Positions 54,183 through 63,987 of a stretch of DNA of 64,000 nucleotides are shown here, piece by piece; within the stretch, counting starts at the first letter, position 1, and each line of letters opens with the position of its first letter. Made by a program: the position numbers and the translations under genes. Origin of the DNA: Streptococcus zalophi (GTDB lineage Bacteria; Bacillota; Bacilli; Lactobacillales; Streptococcaceae); assembly GCF_016481285.1 (NCBI RefSeq), contig NZ_JAENBP010000001.1:248001-312000 (forward strand), given 5' to 3'. The notes under the pieces are model-generated. The model ran no database searches. It saw nothing but the letters and a program-made list of their open reading frames with translations, and was not told the origin of the DNA.

Positions 54183-55247
54183 TTAACGTCCTCTCTTTAA
54201 AATATCTACTGTGACATTGGAAGCATTAATAGCTGACAATGCTTTTTCAAGACTTTCCTCACTACCTTCTAAAATAGCAATCATCTCGCCAACAGGTGTA
54301 TTGTCCAAAATTTCAATATTACCGTATAAAATATTAGCACTGATATCAAATTGCTTATAAATCCTATTGAGAATAGGTTCGTCTGTTGATGAGCCGACAT
54401 AATTTAATTTTACCAAGACAGCATTTTTCTGTAATTGTTGTACAATATCTTGTTTTTCAATTTTTGGCAAGGCTTCATCAATACCAGTTGCCACATTGAT
54501 AAAGTCTTTTGTTAAGGTCTCTTTAGGATGTGAAAATATCTCTAGGATAGAGCCTTCTTCTATCAATTGTCCATTTTGCATAACAGCTACTCGGTGGCAA
54601 ATATCCTTGACGATTTGCATCTCATGAGTGATTAAAACAATGGTTAAATCTAATTTTTTATTGAGATTTTGTAGTAAGGCTAAAATTTGTTTGGTTGTTT
54701 TTGGATCAAGAGCAGATGTTGATTCATCTGAAATCAAAATTTTAGGGTCGTTAGCCAGGGCACGAGCAATGGCAACACGTTGCTTTTGACCACCAGATAA
54801 TTGTGCAGGGTAACTATCAGAGCGATCCGATAATCCTACTAAATCTAGTAAATCTTGCACTTTTTGTTCTTTTTCAGTCTTACTTAGTGGTGAGTGTTTT
54901 AGAGCAAAGGCAATGTTTTCTCTTGCTGTTTTTTGAGCCATGAGATTAAAATGTTGAAAAATCATCCCAATATCACGACGTTTTTCACGCAGTTCTTTGG
55001 GACTAATTTGAATCTTGTTTTGGTCAAATGTCACATCACCATCGACGGTGATTTTACCTGCTGTTGGCACTTGTAAAAGATTTATCACGCGCACAAGTGT
55101 TGACTTCCCAGCACCTGAATAACCAACAATACCATAAATTTGTCCCTTATCAATCGTTAGACTAACATTTTTAACAGCTTCGATAACCTTATTTTTTTGA
55201 CGAAAGGTAATGTCAATGTTATCTAAGGAGATAATGGTTTGAGCCAT
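54183..55247 (-). CDS. metN: Methionine ABC transporter ATP-binding protein MetN
   Basis: 354-residue ATPase. Seen: Walker [14 protein letters not shown] at about residues 41-53, signature [15 protein letters not shown] near 143-157, Walker B ILISDESTSALDP near 163-175, and a C-terminal NIL domain (about 280-345) by which methionine inhibits transport. Adjacent to metI; 92 bases after metQ, with a hairpin in that gap. Confidence 0.96.
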   Translation of the reverse strand: MAQTIISLDNIDITFRQKNKVIEAVKNVSLTIDKGQIYGIVGYSGAGKSTLVRVINLLQVPTAGKITVDGDVTFDQNKIQISPKELREKRRDIGMIFQHFNLMAQKTARENIAFALKHSPLSKTEKEQKVQDLLDLVGLSDRSDSYPAQLSGGQKQRVAIARALANDPKILISDESTSALDPKTTKQILALLQNLNKKLDLTIVLITHEMQIVKDICHRVAVMQNGQLIEEGSILEIFSHPKETLTKDFINVATGIDEALPKIEKQDIVQQLQKNAVLVKLNYVGSSTDEPILNRIYKQFDISANILYGNIEILDNTPVGEMIAILEGSEESLEKALSAINASNVTVDILKRGR

Positions 55248-55303
55248 AGTTATTCCCTTTCTTTCATTTCTTTTAAAATCTATTCATTAGAGGATATAAG
55301 CAG

Positions 55304-55330
55304 ATTAAGCGTGCTATTCACACGCTTAAT
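55304..55330 (-). other. Intercistronic hairpin between metQ and metN
   Basis: ATTAAGCGTG / CACGCTTAAT ten-pair stem with a seven-base loop, 10 bases behind metQ; no U run. Likely a 3' stabiliser or partial terminator giving more binding protein than ATPase. Confidence 0.6.
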
Positions 55331-55339
55331 TGTCTTATT

Positions 55340-56194
55340 TTACCAAACTGGTAAGTCAATACCATCTGAAGTCTCTTCGATGATTTTCTTAACATCATCT
55401 GTTTGATAAGCTTCTACAACTTTTTTAATCAAGTCTGCTTTTTTAGATTTTTCCCAATCTTTTTGTCCAACAATAATATTAATCCATTGTTTTGAATCAT
55501 CATTGATTTCTTCTTTAAAGAGTGATGTTTCATAATCAATATTTGCTGGAACAGCATAGCTGTTGTTAACAATAGCTGCATCTGCTGAAATGAGTGAGCG
55601 AGCTGTTTGACTAGCTTCAAGTTCTTTAATATCTAAGTTTTTAGGATTTGATTTGATATTAGCAATGGTTGCCAGTTCATCACCTGAAACATCTAACTCA
55701 ATGAGCCCTGCAGATTGTAAGACGTATAAAGAACGACTTTCGTTAGTAGCATCATTTGGAACAGCAATTTGAGCACCATCTGGCAATTCTGAAACATTTT
55801 GATATTTTGCTTTACCAGAAGCATCTGTTCCAGAAAATAGGTGAACTGGACTAATATACGTTTCAGCGATGGTCACTAAATCACCATTATTTTCATCATT
55901 CCAATTGTTTAAAAAGTTGTAATGTTGAAAAGCATTAATGTCCACTTCACTATTTGCCAAAGCTTTGTTTGGTTGAGAGTATTCAGTGAATTCTACAAAA
56001 TCAAGATCGATATCTTCTGATTCCAACAAGTCTTCAATTTTATCCCAACGTGCTTCATCAGATTCTGTCATTGACATCACACCGATTTTTAATGTTTTAG
56101 CATCATCGTCATCACTCTTAGCACCGCATGCTGTTAAAATAAATCCGGCCAATAATGTAATCGTCAGTAATGAAACTATTTTTTTAAATGACAT
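55340..56194 (-). CDS. metQ: Methionine-binding lipoprotein MetQ
   Basis: 284-residue substrate-binding lipoprotein of the methionine importer (NlpA family). Seen: signal peptide with lipobox LTAC (Cys at about residue 22), then LKIGVMSMTESDEARWDKIEDLL and AFQHYNFLNNW, the conserved ligand-pocket segments. First gene of metQ-metN-metI. An MtaR-type box upstream of its promoter suggests activation on methionine shortage. Confidence 0.96.
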   Translation of the reverse strand: MSFKKIVSLLTITLLAGFILTACGAKSDDDDAKTLKIGVMSMTESDEARWDKIEDLLESEDIDLDFVEFTEYSQPNKALANSEVDINAFQHYNFLNNWNDENNGDLVTIAETYISPVHLFSGTDASGKAKYQNVSELPDGAQIAVPNDATNESRSLYVLQSAGLIELDVSGDELATIANIKSNPKNLDIKELEASQTARSLISADAAIVNNSYAVPANIDYETSLFKEEINDDSKQWINIIVGQKDWEKSKKADLIKKVVEAYQTDDVKKIIEETSDGIDLPVW

Positions 56195-56247
56195 AATATT
56201 TCCTCTTTTTCTTTTAATAAATGACTGGTCTTATTCTCTCATATCTT

Positions 56248-56300
56248 ATTATAAGAATCAAATTGTTATTCTATTGAATTTGTTATAGTTTTTAACTATA
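56248..56300 (-). promoter_or_regulatory. metQ promoter region with MtaR/MetR-type box
   Basis: TATAAT on minus at 56248-56253, with no good -35. The palindrome TATAGTTTTTAACTATA (56284-56300) matches the streptococcal MtaR (MetR) LysR-type consensus TATAGTTtnaAACTATA as I recall it, centred about 50 bases upstream of the expected start, an activator position. Confidence 0.75.
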
Positions 56301-56311
56301 TCTAAGTTTAT

Positions 56312-56350
56312 AAAAAATGCCTGCTGTCAAAAACAAGACAGACAAGCATG
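56312..56350 (-). terminator. galKTE terminator
   Basis: On minus, ATGCTTGTCTG pairs with the GACAGCAGGCAT arm with mismatches, followed by TTTTTT; 26 bases behind galE. Confidence 0.7.
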
Positions 56351-56376
56351 TTATTTTTAAATCGCAAGAAAAATGG

Positions 56377-57378
56377 CTATTTTCTATCATCATACCCATC
56401 AGGGTGGCTAGAATGCCAAGCCCAAGCTGTTTCAATAATTTTTTTAATATTATCAAACCGAGGCTTCCAGCCTAGAATTTCTCTTGCTTTTTTTGAATCA
56501 GCAATAAGGGTATCTGGATCTCCCGGTCTTCTCTCACCAATTTCTGATGGAATGGGATGATTTGTCACTTCTCTAGCAGCTTCTAGGATTTCTAAGTTAG
56601 AAAAACCAGTTGATGACCCTAGATTAAAGGCTGTTGAAGGATTACCTTCACGTAAGTAATTAACCGCTAAAATATGAGCATCTGCCAAATCAAAAGGATG
56701 AACATAATCTCTAATATTTGTACCATCTGGCGTCTTGTAATCATCACCAAAAATCATGATTTTGTCACGTTTTCCTTGTGCGACTTGTAAGATAATTGGT
56801 AAAAGATGGGTTTCAGGTCCATGATCTTCTCCGATAGAACCGTCTGGTTTTGCTCCTGCAACATTAAAATAACGAAGCGCTACTGATTTTAAACCATAGG
56901 CACTATCAGCCCATTTCATGATTGTTTCCATCATCAACTTACTTTCTCCGTAAGGATTGATTGGTTTTTGATTATCATCTTCTTGAATTGGCATTTTTTC
57001 TGGGATACCATAGGTTGCTGCTGTTGATGAAAAAACAATATTTTTAATCTCACATTCACGCATCACTTCTAGTAGAGAAATCATTCCTGCCGTATTATTA
57101 TTGAAATATTTTAAAGGATCACTCATCGACTCAGCCACAAGTGAAAAGGCAGCAAAGTGAATAACAGCATCGATATCTGGATGTTTTGAGAAGACTTGTC
57201 GCATAAAGTCTTTGTCTGCTAAATCACCTTCATAAAACACCGCATCAGAATGAACAGCATCACGATGACCCGTCACTAAATTATCGACCACAACAACTTG
57301 TTCATCCCCTTTTTCAATCAAACGATCAACCATGTGTGATCCAATATAGCCAGCACCACCAAGTACTAAAATAGTCAT
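56377..57378 (-). CDS. galE: UDP-glucose 4-epimerase
   Basis: 333-residue NAD-dependent SDR enzyme interconverting UDP-galactose and UDP-glucose. Seen: [12 protein letters not shown] near residues 7-18, the catalytic pair Tyr/Lys in YGESK near 147-151 with upstream SSTAATYG, and [15 protein letters not shown] near 229-243. Last gene of galK-galT-galE, one base after galT. Confidence 0.97.
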   Translation of the reverse strand: MTILVLGGAGYIGSHMVDRLIEKGDEQVVVVDNLVTGHRDAVHSDAVFYEGDLADKDFMRQVFSKHPDIDAVIHFAAFSLVAESMSDPLKYFNNNTAGMISLLEVMRECEIKNIVFSSTAATYGIPEKMPIQEDDNQKPINPYGESKLMMETIMKWADSAYGLKSVALRYFNVAGAKPDGSIGEDHGPETHLLPIILQVAQGKRDKIMIFGDDYKTPDGTNIRDYVHPFDLADAHILAVNYLREGNPSTAFNLGSSTGFSNLEILEAAREVTNHPIPSEIGERRPGDPDTLIADSKKAREILGWKPRFDNIKKIIETAWAWHSSHPDGYDDRK

Positions 57379-57379
57379 T

Positions 57380-58864
57380 TTAATCTCCTTTTATAATCCC
57401 AACACTTCTCACGAAAGCCATAAAGGCCTCTTGACCAGCTTTTGTCCGTTTATAGACACCAGCATCTTCAAGAACACGAGCAAAAACAAGACCCATTTCT
57501 TGTTTGACAATGTCTGATACTGTCTCTGGGTCAAACTGACCATACTTGGCTTTAATGTCATCAGCCCAAGTTTTGTGATAGTCTTTTAAATCATTTTCTT
57601 TTTCCAATAAATAACGTTCAACATCCAAGAGCTCATCTTTTAGACGAGGTGGTAAAATAGCTAACCCCATCACTTCAATGAGTCCAATATTTTCTTTTTT
57701 GATGTGTTGTACATCTGGATGTGGGTGATATATCCCGTCTGGAAATTCTTCTGACGTATGATTATCTCTTAAGACAAGATCAAGCTCATATAAACCATTG
57801 TTTTTTCTAGCAATGGGAGTAACGGTATGGTGTTCTTCACTGCCGGTCTTTGCAATGATATCTTGGCTCACATCAGAATAATCTTTCCAAGCTAGGCGAA
57901 TTTTTTCTGCCAAAGCAACTAATTCTTCTTTATGATCACCTCTTAGACGAAGAACAGACATCGGCCACTTCACAATACCAGCTTGAATGTTTTCAAACCC
58001 TTCAAATGAAAAAGAATTGTCTAGCGGTGCCACTTCCATCGGAAAAGTGTGTTTGCCTGCTTGGTAATGATTATGTGTCAAAATAGACCCACCAACAATT
58101 GGTAAATCGGCATTACTACCAACGAAATAAGTTGGGAAAATATCAACAATGTCTAACAACTGTTCAAAGGTTTTTTGACTAATCACCATAGGAACATGTT
58201 CAGTGTTTAACAAGATACTATGTTCATTAAAATAGGCATAAGGTGAATATTGAAATCCCCATTTTTCATCACCTAAATCAAGTCTGATGATGCGATGGTT
58301 AGCTCTTGCTGGATGATTGATTCTGCCTTGATAGCCTTCGTTTTCAACACAAAGTTGACACATGGGATAGCTAGTGCTTTTCATTTGTTTTGCCATGGCA
58401 ATCGCTTTTGGATCTTTTTCAGGCTTTGATAGGTTAATCGTAATCTCTAAATGGCCATAATCAGTCGCCACTTGATAATAAATATTTTTAGCAATAGCTT
58501 TTAACTTAATGTAATCATTTTTTTGACTGAGCTGATAAAAATCAGAAATAGCTTGCTTTTTATCAGTTGCATACGTTTGCCAAAAATCATGATTAAGCTG
58601 ACTAGGTATTGGGGTGATAAAATTCATCAATTCAGCACCTAAGGTATCTTTTTCTTCTTGGAGCACTCCTACTTTACCATTTGTAACAGCTAAGGCAACC
58701 AATTCATCTTTTAAAGCAATAAGCTCGGTCAACTCAGTTTCTTTCTGAGTATTTTCTTCTCCTACTAGAGCCAAGATGCGATTTCTTAGATAAATAGCAT
58801 CTAAAGGCGTGTAATGAGAATTTTCGATAACTTTATCAACAAAGACGTCTATTATTGTTTTCAT
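57380..58864 (-). CDS. galT: UDP-glucose-hexose-1-phosphate uridylyltransferase
   Basis: 494-residue GalT of the class II (Firmicutes) type, which swaps UMP between UDP-glucose and galactose-1-P. Seen: [14 protein letters not shown] start, NHPARANHR near residue 201 and the [14 protein letters not shown] active region. I start at the ATG at 58864, four bases after the galK stop; the longer frame beginning with GTG inside galK has no ribosome site. Middle gene of galK-galT-galE. Confidence 0.94.
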   Translation of the reverse strand: MKTIIDVFVDKVIENSHYTPLDAIYLRNRILALVGEENTQKETELTELIALKDELVALAVTNGKVGVLQEEKDTLGAELMNFITPIPSQLNHDFWQTYATDKKQAISDFYQLSQKNDYIKLKAIAKNIYYQVATDYGHLEITINLSKPEKDPKAIAMAKQMKSTSYPMCQLCVENEGYQGRINHPARANHRIIRLDLGDEKWGFQYSPYAYFNEHSILLNTEHVPMVISQKTFEQLLDIVDIFPTYFVGSNADLPIVGGSILTHNHYQAGKHTFPMEVAPLDNSFSFEGFENIQAGIVKWPMSVLRLRGDHKEELVALAEKIRLAWKDYSDVSQDIIAKTGSEEHHTVTPIARKNNGLYELDLVLRDNHTSEEFPDGIYHPHPDVQHIKKENIGLIEVMGLAILPPRLKDELLDVERYLLEKENDLKDYHKTWADDIKAKYGQFDPETVSDIVKQEMGLVFARVLEDAGVYKRTKAGQEAFMAFVRSVGIIKGD

Positions 58865-58868
58865 AGTC

Positions 58869-60041
58869 TTATTTTCTTGATAGGACACGTGAGCCACCTG
58901 CTACTTCAGCTATGTAAAAGTCTGGGGCATAACCAATTTTTTCTGTGTAGATTTTGCCTACATTTTCTTTAAATTGATCAACTTTGTCTTTAGCAACAAT
59001 AGCAATACCACAGCCACCAAATCCTGCACCTGTCATACGGGCACCAAGTACCCCCTCTTGTTCCCATGCAGTGTGTGCTAAGGTATCAAGTTCGATACCT
59101 GTGACTTCATAATCATGCTCTAAAGACACATGAGAAGCATTCACTAGACGACCAAATCTTTCTAAATCACCTGCTGCTAAGGCTTCACGCGCTTCAAGTG
59201 TTCTTTGGTTTTCAAGAACAGCGTGACGAGCACGTTTTAGACGATTTTCGTCTTTAATCAAATAAGCATATTCATCAAAAGCTTTGGCATCTAATTCACC
59301 AAGTGTTTTAATATCTAAGACAGTGTTTAATTCTTCAACAGCCATCTCACATTCGCTACGGCGCTCGTTGTATTTTGAATCTGCCAATTCGCGACGTTTA
59401 TTGGTGTTCATGATAACGATAACGTTATCTCCCAAGTCAAGTGGTACTAAGTCATACTCTAAGGTGTTCGTATCAAGATAAATAGCGCGATTATCAGCAC
59501 CCATACCAATCGCAAATTGATCCATAATGCCTGAGTTAACTCCGATAAAGTTGTTTTCGGTTTGTTTACCAATTTTTACAAGGTCTATGCGTTCTAATTT
59601 AAGAGCAAATAATTCTTCTGCAATAATACCAATCAACAGTTCTAATGATGCTGATGATGATAAACCTGCACCATTTGGAATGTTACCATAAACATAGATA
59701 TCCATACCAAAGTCGATAGTATGACCAGCTTCTTTCAAGAATTTAAGAACACCCTTAGCATAGTTTGTCCAATTGTCTTTCTTGTCAAAAACCAGATTGT
59801 TTAAGTCAACTTCAATAATACCTAGATCTTCAAAGTTTGCTGAATAAAAACGTAAGGTTTGATCATCACGTTTTCTAGCTGCACCGTATGTTCCAATAGT
59901 GATGGCTGCTGGAAAAACATGGCCGCCATTATAATCAGTATGTTCACCAATCAAATTGATACGTCCTGGTGAGAAAAAAGTGGCATCTGCTTCAGCATTA
60001 AAAACAGCTGAAAAAGCTTGTTGTAGTTCTTGAATGTCCAT
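58869..60041 (-). CDS. galK: Galactokinase
   Basis: 390-residue GHMP-family kinase phosphorylating galactose at C1. Seen: galactokinase signature [15 protein letters not shown] at about residues 26-40, ATP motif [14 protein letters not shown] near 119-132 and the third motif [17 protein letters not shown] near 336. First gene of galKTE, divergent from galR, with two palindromes in the shared promoter region. Confidence 0.97.
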   Translation of the reverse strand: MDIQELQQAFSAVFNAEADATFFSPGRINLIGEHTDYNGGHVFPAAITIGTYGAARKRDDQTLRFYSANFEDLGIIEVDLNNLVFDKKDNWTNYAKGVLKFLKEAGHTIDFGMDIYVYGNIPNGAGLSSSASLELLIGIIAEELFALKLERIDLVKIGKQTENNFIGVNSGIMDQFAIGMGADNRAIYLDTNTLEYDLVPLDLGDNVIVIMNTNKRRELADSKYNERRSECEMAVEELNTVLDIKTLGELDAKAFDEYAYLIKDENRLKRARHAVLENQRTLEAREALAAGDLERFGRLVNASHVSLEHDYEVTGIELDTLAHTAWEQEGVLGARMTGAGFGGCGIAIVAKDKVDQFKENVGKIYTEKIGYAPDFYIAEVAGGSRVLSRK

Positions 60042-60080
60042 AAGGTTCTCCTTTAAAATTTATGATAATGGTTCATTCTT

Positions 60081-60109
60081 ATTTTACGCTTTAGAAAATC
60101 TAAAGTCAA
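60081..60109 (-). promoter_or_regulatory. galK promoter
   Basis: TTGACT (60104-60109), 17-base spacer, TAAAAT (60081-60086) on minus. The spacer itself holds an inverted repeat CTTTAG / CTAAAG (60089-60105). Confidence 0.7.
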
Positions 60110-60114
60110 TTATT

Positions 60115-60132
60115 TTAGTAAAATTTTACTAA
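60115..60132. promoter_or_regulatory. GalR-like operator palindrome
   Basis: Perfect 18-base palindrome TTAGTAAAATTTTACTAA between galK and galR, just upstream of the galK -35 and in the -35 zone of galR. Likely GalR site. Confidence 0.65.
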
Positions 60133-60150
60133 TTTTTTTATTTTTTATGA

Positions 60151-60156
60151 TATAAT
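60151..60156 (+). promoter_or_regulatory. Extended -10 of galR
   Basis: TATGATATAAT with TG one base before TATAAT (60151-60156); no good -35. The GalR-like palindrome lies 18 bases upstream. Confidence 0.6.
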
Positions 60157-60180
60157 AAAAACGACTAAAGGAGAAGGGTT

Positions 60181-61182
60181 ATGGCAACGATTAAAGATAT
60201 CGCTAAAGCAGCAAAGGTCTCAATAGCTACTGTATCACGTGTTCTTAGTCAAGACGACACTCTTTCAGTTAGCCCAAAGACCAGAGAAAAAATTCTAACA
60301 GCTGCAGAAAAACTCAACTATACCAAACACCAAAAAAATAGTAAAAAAAATGGTCAGAAAAAAACCATTGCTATTTTGCAGTGGTATAGTGAACAAGAAG
60401 AACTTAATGACCTTTATTATTATGCCATTCGTGTTGGCATTGAAAAAAGAGCTCAAGAATTAGGTTATGATATCTTGCGCTTTTTCAATAATGCTATTTT
60501 TTCAATAGACACTAATATTGCTGGTATTCTTGCTATTGGCAAATTTAGTCAGAAACAGATTGAAAAATTGGAAAAAATCACTTCAACTTTGATTTTTGTG
60601 GATAGTGACACACTGAACTATGGCTATTCGTGTGTTACCACCGACTTTGATAGTTCAGTCATTAATACTATTGATTATTTTTTAAACAAAAATTTATCTG
60701 ATATTGGGATGATAGCAGGTGAGGAGTCGACTAGTGATGGCTTAGAACATTTAATTGATCAACGTTTTCGAACCTTTAAAAACTACATGAGTGAATTAGG
60801 CATCTACAAAGCAAAATCAGTCTATGTAGGACCATTTTCAACCCAGTCTGGCTATAACTTGATGCAAAAAGCCATTCAAGAATTGGGAAATGAACTTCCA
60901 CAAGCCTTTTTCATAGCTAATGATACTTTGGCTGTTGGGGCTTTAAAGGCCTTACAAGAAGCAAAGATTGCTGTGCCTGAAAGAGTGAGTCTCATTGCCT
61001 TTAACGACACCCCTATCACGAAACAAGTTTTTCCAGCCCTATCTAGTGTCACTGTTTATACTGAGGAGATGGGGAAAATCGCAGTCGATTTGATGACACA
61101 AACCTTATCGCCAAATCCTCCAAAAATTGCTTCAATGGTTAGACTAGCGACCAAGTTAACCATCAGAGATAGTTGCCTCTAA
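60181..61182 (+). CDS. galR: LacI-family galactose operon repressor GalR
   Basis: 333-residue LacI/GalR regulator. Seen: N-terminal HTH ATIKDIAKAAKVSIATVSRVL at residues 2-22, hinge region near 45-58, a periplasmic-binding-protein-like sensor domain with FIANDTLAVGALKALQEA near 241 and VSLIAFNDTP. Divergent from galKTE with palindromes between. AAGGAGAAGG ribosome site. Own terminator. Confidence 0.93.
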   Translation: MATIKDIAKAAKVSIATVSRVLSQDDTLSVSPKTREKILTAAEKLNYTKHQKNSKKNGQKKTIAILQWYSEQEELNDLYYYAIRVGIEKRAQELGYDILRFFNNAIFSIDTNIAGILAIGKFSQKQIEKLEKITSTLIFVDSDTLNYGYSCVTTDFDSSVINTIDYFLNKNLSDIGMIAGEESTSDGLEHLIDQRFRTFKNYMSELGIYKAKSVYVGPFSTQSGYNLMQKAIQELGNELPQAFFIANDTLAVGALKALQEAKIAVPERVSLIAFNDTPITKQVFPALSSVTVYTEEMGKIAVDLMTQTLSPNPPKIASMVRLATKLTIRDSCL

Positions 61183-61183
61183 T

Positions 61184-61213
61184 AAAAAACCACGATATTT
61201 ATCGTGGTTTTTA
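61184..61213 (+). terminator. galR terminator
   Basis: AAAAAACCACGAT / ATCGTGGTTTTT with a four-base loop, 1 base after the stop. Confidence 0.9.
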
Positions 61214-61285
61214 AAATATGAAAGGGTTAGTGACATTGTAAACCAAATCTTGATATAAGATTTTTGATAAAATAGTTCTAACTCA

Positions 61286-62941
61286 CTAATGTTTTGCTAC
61301 AAAATCATCTAAATGTATCTGGCTATCTAATCGTTCTGCCAGTGTTTCCGATAGATGATGTGTTACAAAAAGAATTGTTTTGTTAGGTTGTTTTAAGAGC
61401 TCTTCTTCAATCAATTTACGATTATCTTTGTCGATAGCAGATGTTCCTTCGTCAATGAGCCAGACAGGTTTATCCTCCAATAATAATCGTGCCAATAAAA
61501 TACGCTGTTTTTGACCGCTTGATATATCTTGGGTAATCTGAGATAGCCTTGTTTCTAATCCCTTGTCTAAATCACTGACCCAATTCTTCAAGTGTAAGAT
61601 ATCTAGTACTCGATCAATCTCTGATTGCTCAACTTCTTTTCCTAAAGTCAAATTAAATCTTAGACTTTCATTGAAAATATGGTCATCAGCAGACACATAG
61701 CTAATATTGTCGTTTAAGGACTGCCTATCAATCTCTAGAAGAGAAATCCCATTGAAACTGATAGTCCCTGAATCAGGAAAGAGTTCTCCTTTGATAAGTT
61801 TGAGGAGTGATGATTTTCCAACTCCCGATGTTCCAGTCAAAGCATATTTTTTATTTTTTTCAAAATGAAGAGTCAGATGCTCAAAAACCACTTGCTGTTC
61901 TCTTTTTAGTGTCAACTGATTGAGTGAAATATCTCCATTAACAAAAGAAATGTTCCCAGCTGGTTTAGAAAAATTGTTTAGTTGCCAATCTGCATCAATA
62001 GCGTTAAATTTTTCAAAAATCTTATCAACAGATTTAAATTCAGTATAATTGGCTGTTAGTCCTGTCAAACCGGCAAAAATAATTGAAGCAAAATACTGAG
62101 AAGAAGAAACACCACCGATAGGCATTAAGCGATAAAAGTAAAGGACGCCTGAATGTATGAGAATGACAATTTGGCTGATGAAACTCGTGCCATTTTGAAC
62201 AGACATAAGCCCTCCCAATGACTTAGCATAGTCGATTTTGGCATTGGCATATTGATGGGAGAAATTCATGATTTTTCGAGTCATAAATCCAATTTTATTT
62301 GCATTTGATAAATTACGGTAACCACTCAACACATCGTCTATAGCTTGAACTAACTCTTCATTTTTTTCAGTGAAGGTTACAGCTTTTTTCTCCATACTTG
62401 CTGCAAAAAGTTTTGGCAATTTTACCATCATAAGAAAGAAAATCGCAATAGTAAACAGTAAAGAGTAATGAAAACTTAGAAAAGCTACAATGGCAAAGAC
62501 AATGTTTAATGCTTGCATGACCATTAATTCCAAGGTTTCAAAACCAAGGTCAATAATGGTGTTAATATCATTAGTCAGCCACGATAGATAAGTGGCTTGA
62601 TTTTTCTTCTCATAATTAAGAATGCCTGCTTGTTCAAGTTTTAAAGCAATATCCTTTCGAATTTCTATTGCCATCATTTGAATAGCTTTTTCATTAGCCT
62701 TGGCTCCTTGATAGATTTGGATAACCCATAAAATATTTACTGCTAAGATAGATAAGCTATAAAGAATAAATCCTTTTAAATCAAAAGATACCAAAGTTGT
62801 AATCGCTCGTGCACTTAAAATACCATTTAAAAACACACAAACCGAATTCACTAGAATCCAAAAAAGCCAAATGCTATTCTCTTTTTTACATCTCCATAAA
62901 TAAGTCTTAATTGTTACTTTATTTTCCAATAAATTCTCCAA
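61286..62941 (-). CDS. ABC exporter (fused membrane and ATPase domains), substrate unknown
   Basis: 551-residue half-transporter: about six membrane helices in residues 25-290 and a nucleotide-binding domain from about 330. Seen: Walker A TGTSGVGKSS at 369-378, Walker B VWLIDEGTSAID at about 493-504 with catalytic Glu, switch His in VTHH near 527. The signature reads ISSGQ (473-477) rather than LSGGQ, and the Q-loop position reads YVSADDHIF without the usual Gln. No N-terminal peptidase domain. It lies between galR and galM on the galK strand; no obvious partner gene, so homodimer is likely. Confidence 0.85.
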   Translation of the reverse strand: MENLLENKVTIKTYLWRCKKENSIWLFWILVNSVCVFLNGILSARAITTLVSFDLKGFILYSLSILAVNILWVIQIYQGAKANEKAIQMMAIEIRKDIALKLEQAGILNYEKKNQATYLSWLTNDINTIIDLGFETLELMVMQALNIVFAIVAFLSFHYSLLFTIAIFFLMMVKLPKLFAASMEKKAVTFTEKNEELVQAIDDVLSGYRNLSNANKIGFMTRKIMNFSHQYANAKIDYAKSLGGLMSVQNGTSFISQIVILIHSGVLYFYRLMPIGGVSSSQYFASIIFAGLTGLTANYTEFKSVDKIFEKFNAIDADWQLNNFSKPAGNISFVNGDISLNQLTLKREQQVVFEHLTLHFEKNKKYALTGTSGVGKSSLLKLIKGELFPDSGTISFNGISLLEIDRQSLNDNISYVSADDHIFNESLRFNLTLGKEVEQSEIDRVLDILHLKNWVSDLDKGLETRLSQITQDISSGQKQRILLARLLLEDKPVWLIDEGTSAIDKDNRKLIEEELLKQPNKTILFVTHHLSETLAERLDSQIHLDDFVAKH

Positions 62942-62970
62942 TCACACTAGTCTCAAATATTTTCTAACAA

Positions 62971-63987
62971 TTATATTTCTTTTGTGTATGAAAAAGTAAT
63001 GCTATGTGTCACTGTTTCTCCTTTTTTAATAACAGTATTACCAAAATCAGGATGGTTGATGGCATCAGGTAGAGTCTGAGCTTCCATAGCTACACCTTCA
63101 TGTTTTTTATTTTCAAGACCATGATCTCGTGAAAAATAAACATTGTCTTCAGGGAAGTTAAAAGTATAAACAACTAAGGCGTTTCTATCAGAGTAGATAG
63201 AGATGGTATCGTGACTATCTTTATCTCTTAAAACAGCAATCGGTTGATTGTCTTTTGAGCTGACAAGAAAGGCGTCGTCAATACCACCAGTTGCTTCAAT
63301 GGCAGGAATGAGAGGCTTAAAGCTTCTAAAGTCATAAGGAGTAGCTGCTACTTCTTTTTTCACACCAGTTGGAATGAGGGTGTCATCTGATTCCAGTACC
63401 TGTTCTGCATTTATTTTTAATTCATGACTTGACAAATCTTGTTTATCACTAAGATTGAAATAGACATGATTTGTTGGATTAAACAAAGTGTCTTTTGTAA
63501 CGTCTGTCGCGGTGTAAGAAACGGTTAACTTGTTTTGATTATCTAGTAGGTATAAGGCGGTAACTGTCATATCACCTGGAAAATCATCGATTTCTTCTTT
63601 GGCGTGATAGGTGAATTTAACACCTATTTTGTCATTGTCTTCAACCAACTCATAATCCCAATGTTGACGATGAAAACCATTTGGTCCACCATGTAGAGCA
63701 TTGCCATTATTATTTTGAGCCACTTGATAATCTTGGTCTGAAATACTAAATTGACCATTTTTGATGCGTCCTGCCACACGTCCAATAGACTGACCTGCAG
63801 CAATACCGTTTTGATTGTAGTGACTTGGTGTATCAAAACCTAAGACGATATTTTTCTTGGAACCATCTGCTTGAGGGACTAAAAAGGCTTGCCAAGTAGC
63901 ACCTAAGGTTATTAGATGTGCTTCTACACCATTATCATTGATAAGTCGAATTTGAGTGACTTCTTTATCTTTGATTGTTTCAATCAC
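62971..63987 (-). CDS. galM: Aldose 1-epimerase (galactose mutarotase), 5' end uncertain
   Basis: 338-residue mutarotase supplying alpha-galactose to GalK. Seen: GNALHGGPNGFHRQHWD with His near residue 99, NPTNHVYFNLS with catalytic His near 171, and GVAMEAQTLPDA with the base Glu near 300. The in-window start is GTG at 63987 without a ribosome site, and the frame stays open to the window edge, so the true start may be a few codons beyond 64000. Ends 30 bases ahead of the ABC exporter start, with which it may be co-transcribed. Confidence 0.92.
   Translation of the reverse strand: MIETIKDKEVTQIRLINDNGVEAHLITLGATWQAFLVPQADGSKKNIVLGFDTPSHYNQNGIAAGQSIGRVAGRIKNGQFSISDQDYQVAQNNNGNALHGGPNGFHRQHWDYELVEDNDKIGVKFTYHAKEEIDDFPGDMTVTALYLLDNQNKLTVSYTATDVTKDTLFNPTNHVYFNLSDKQDLSSHELKINAEQVLESDDTLIPTGVKKEVAATPYDFRSFKPLIPAIEATGGIDDAFLVSSKDNQPIAVLRDKDSHDTISIYSDRNALVVYTFNFPEDNVYFSRDHGLENKKHEGVAMEAQTLPDAINHPDFGNTVIKKGETVTHSITFSYTKEI

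Noticed and set aside
58865..58897. GTG-initiated 11-residue N-terminal extension of galT
   Set aside because: It lies inside galK and has no ribosome site; the ATG at 58864 right after the galK stop fits the family start.
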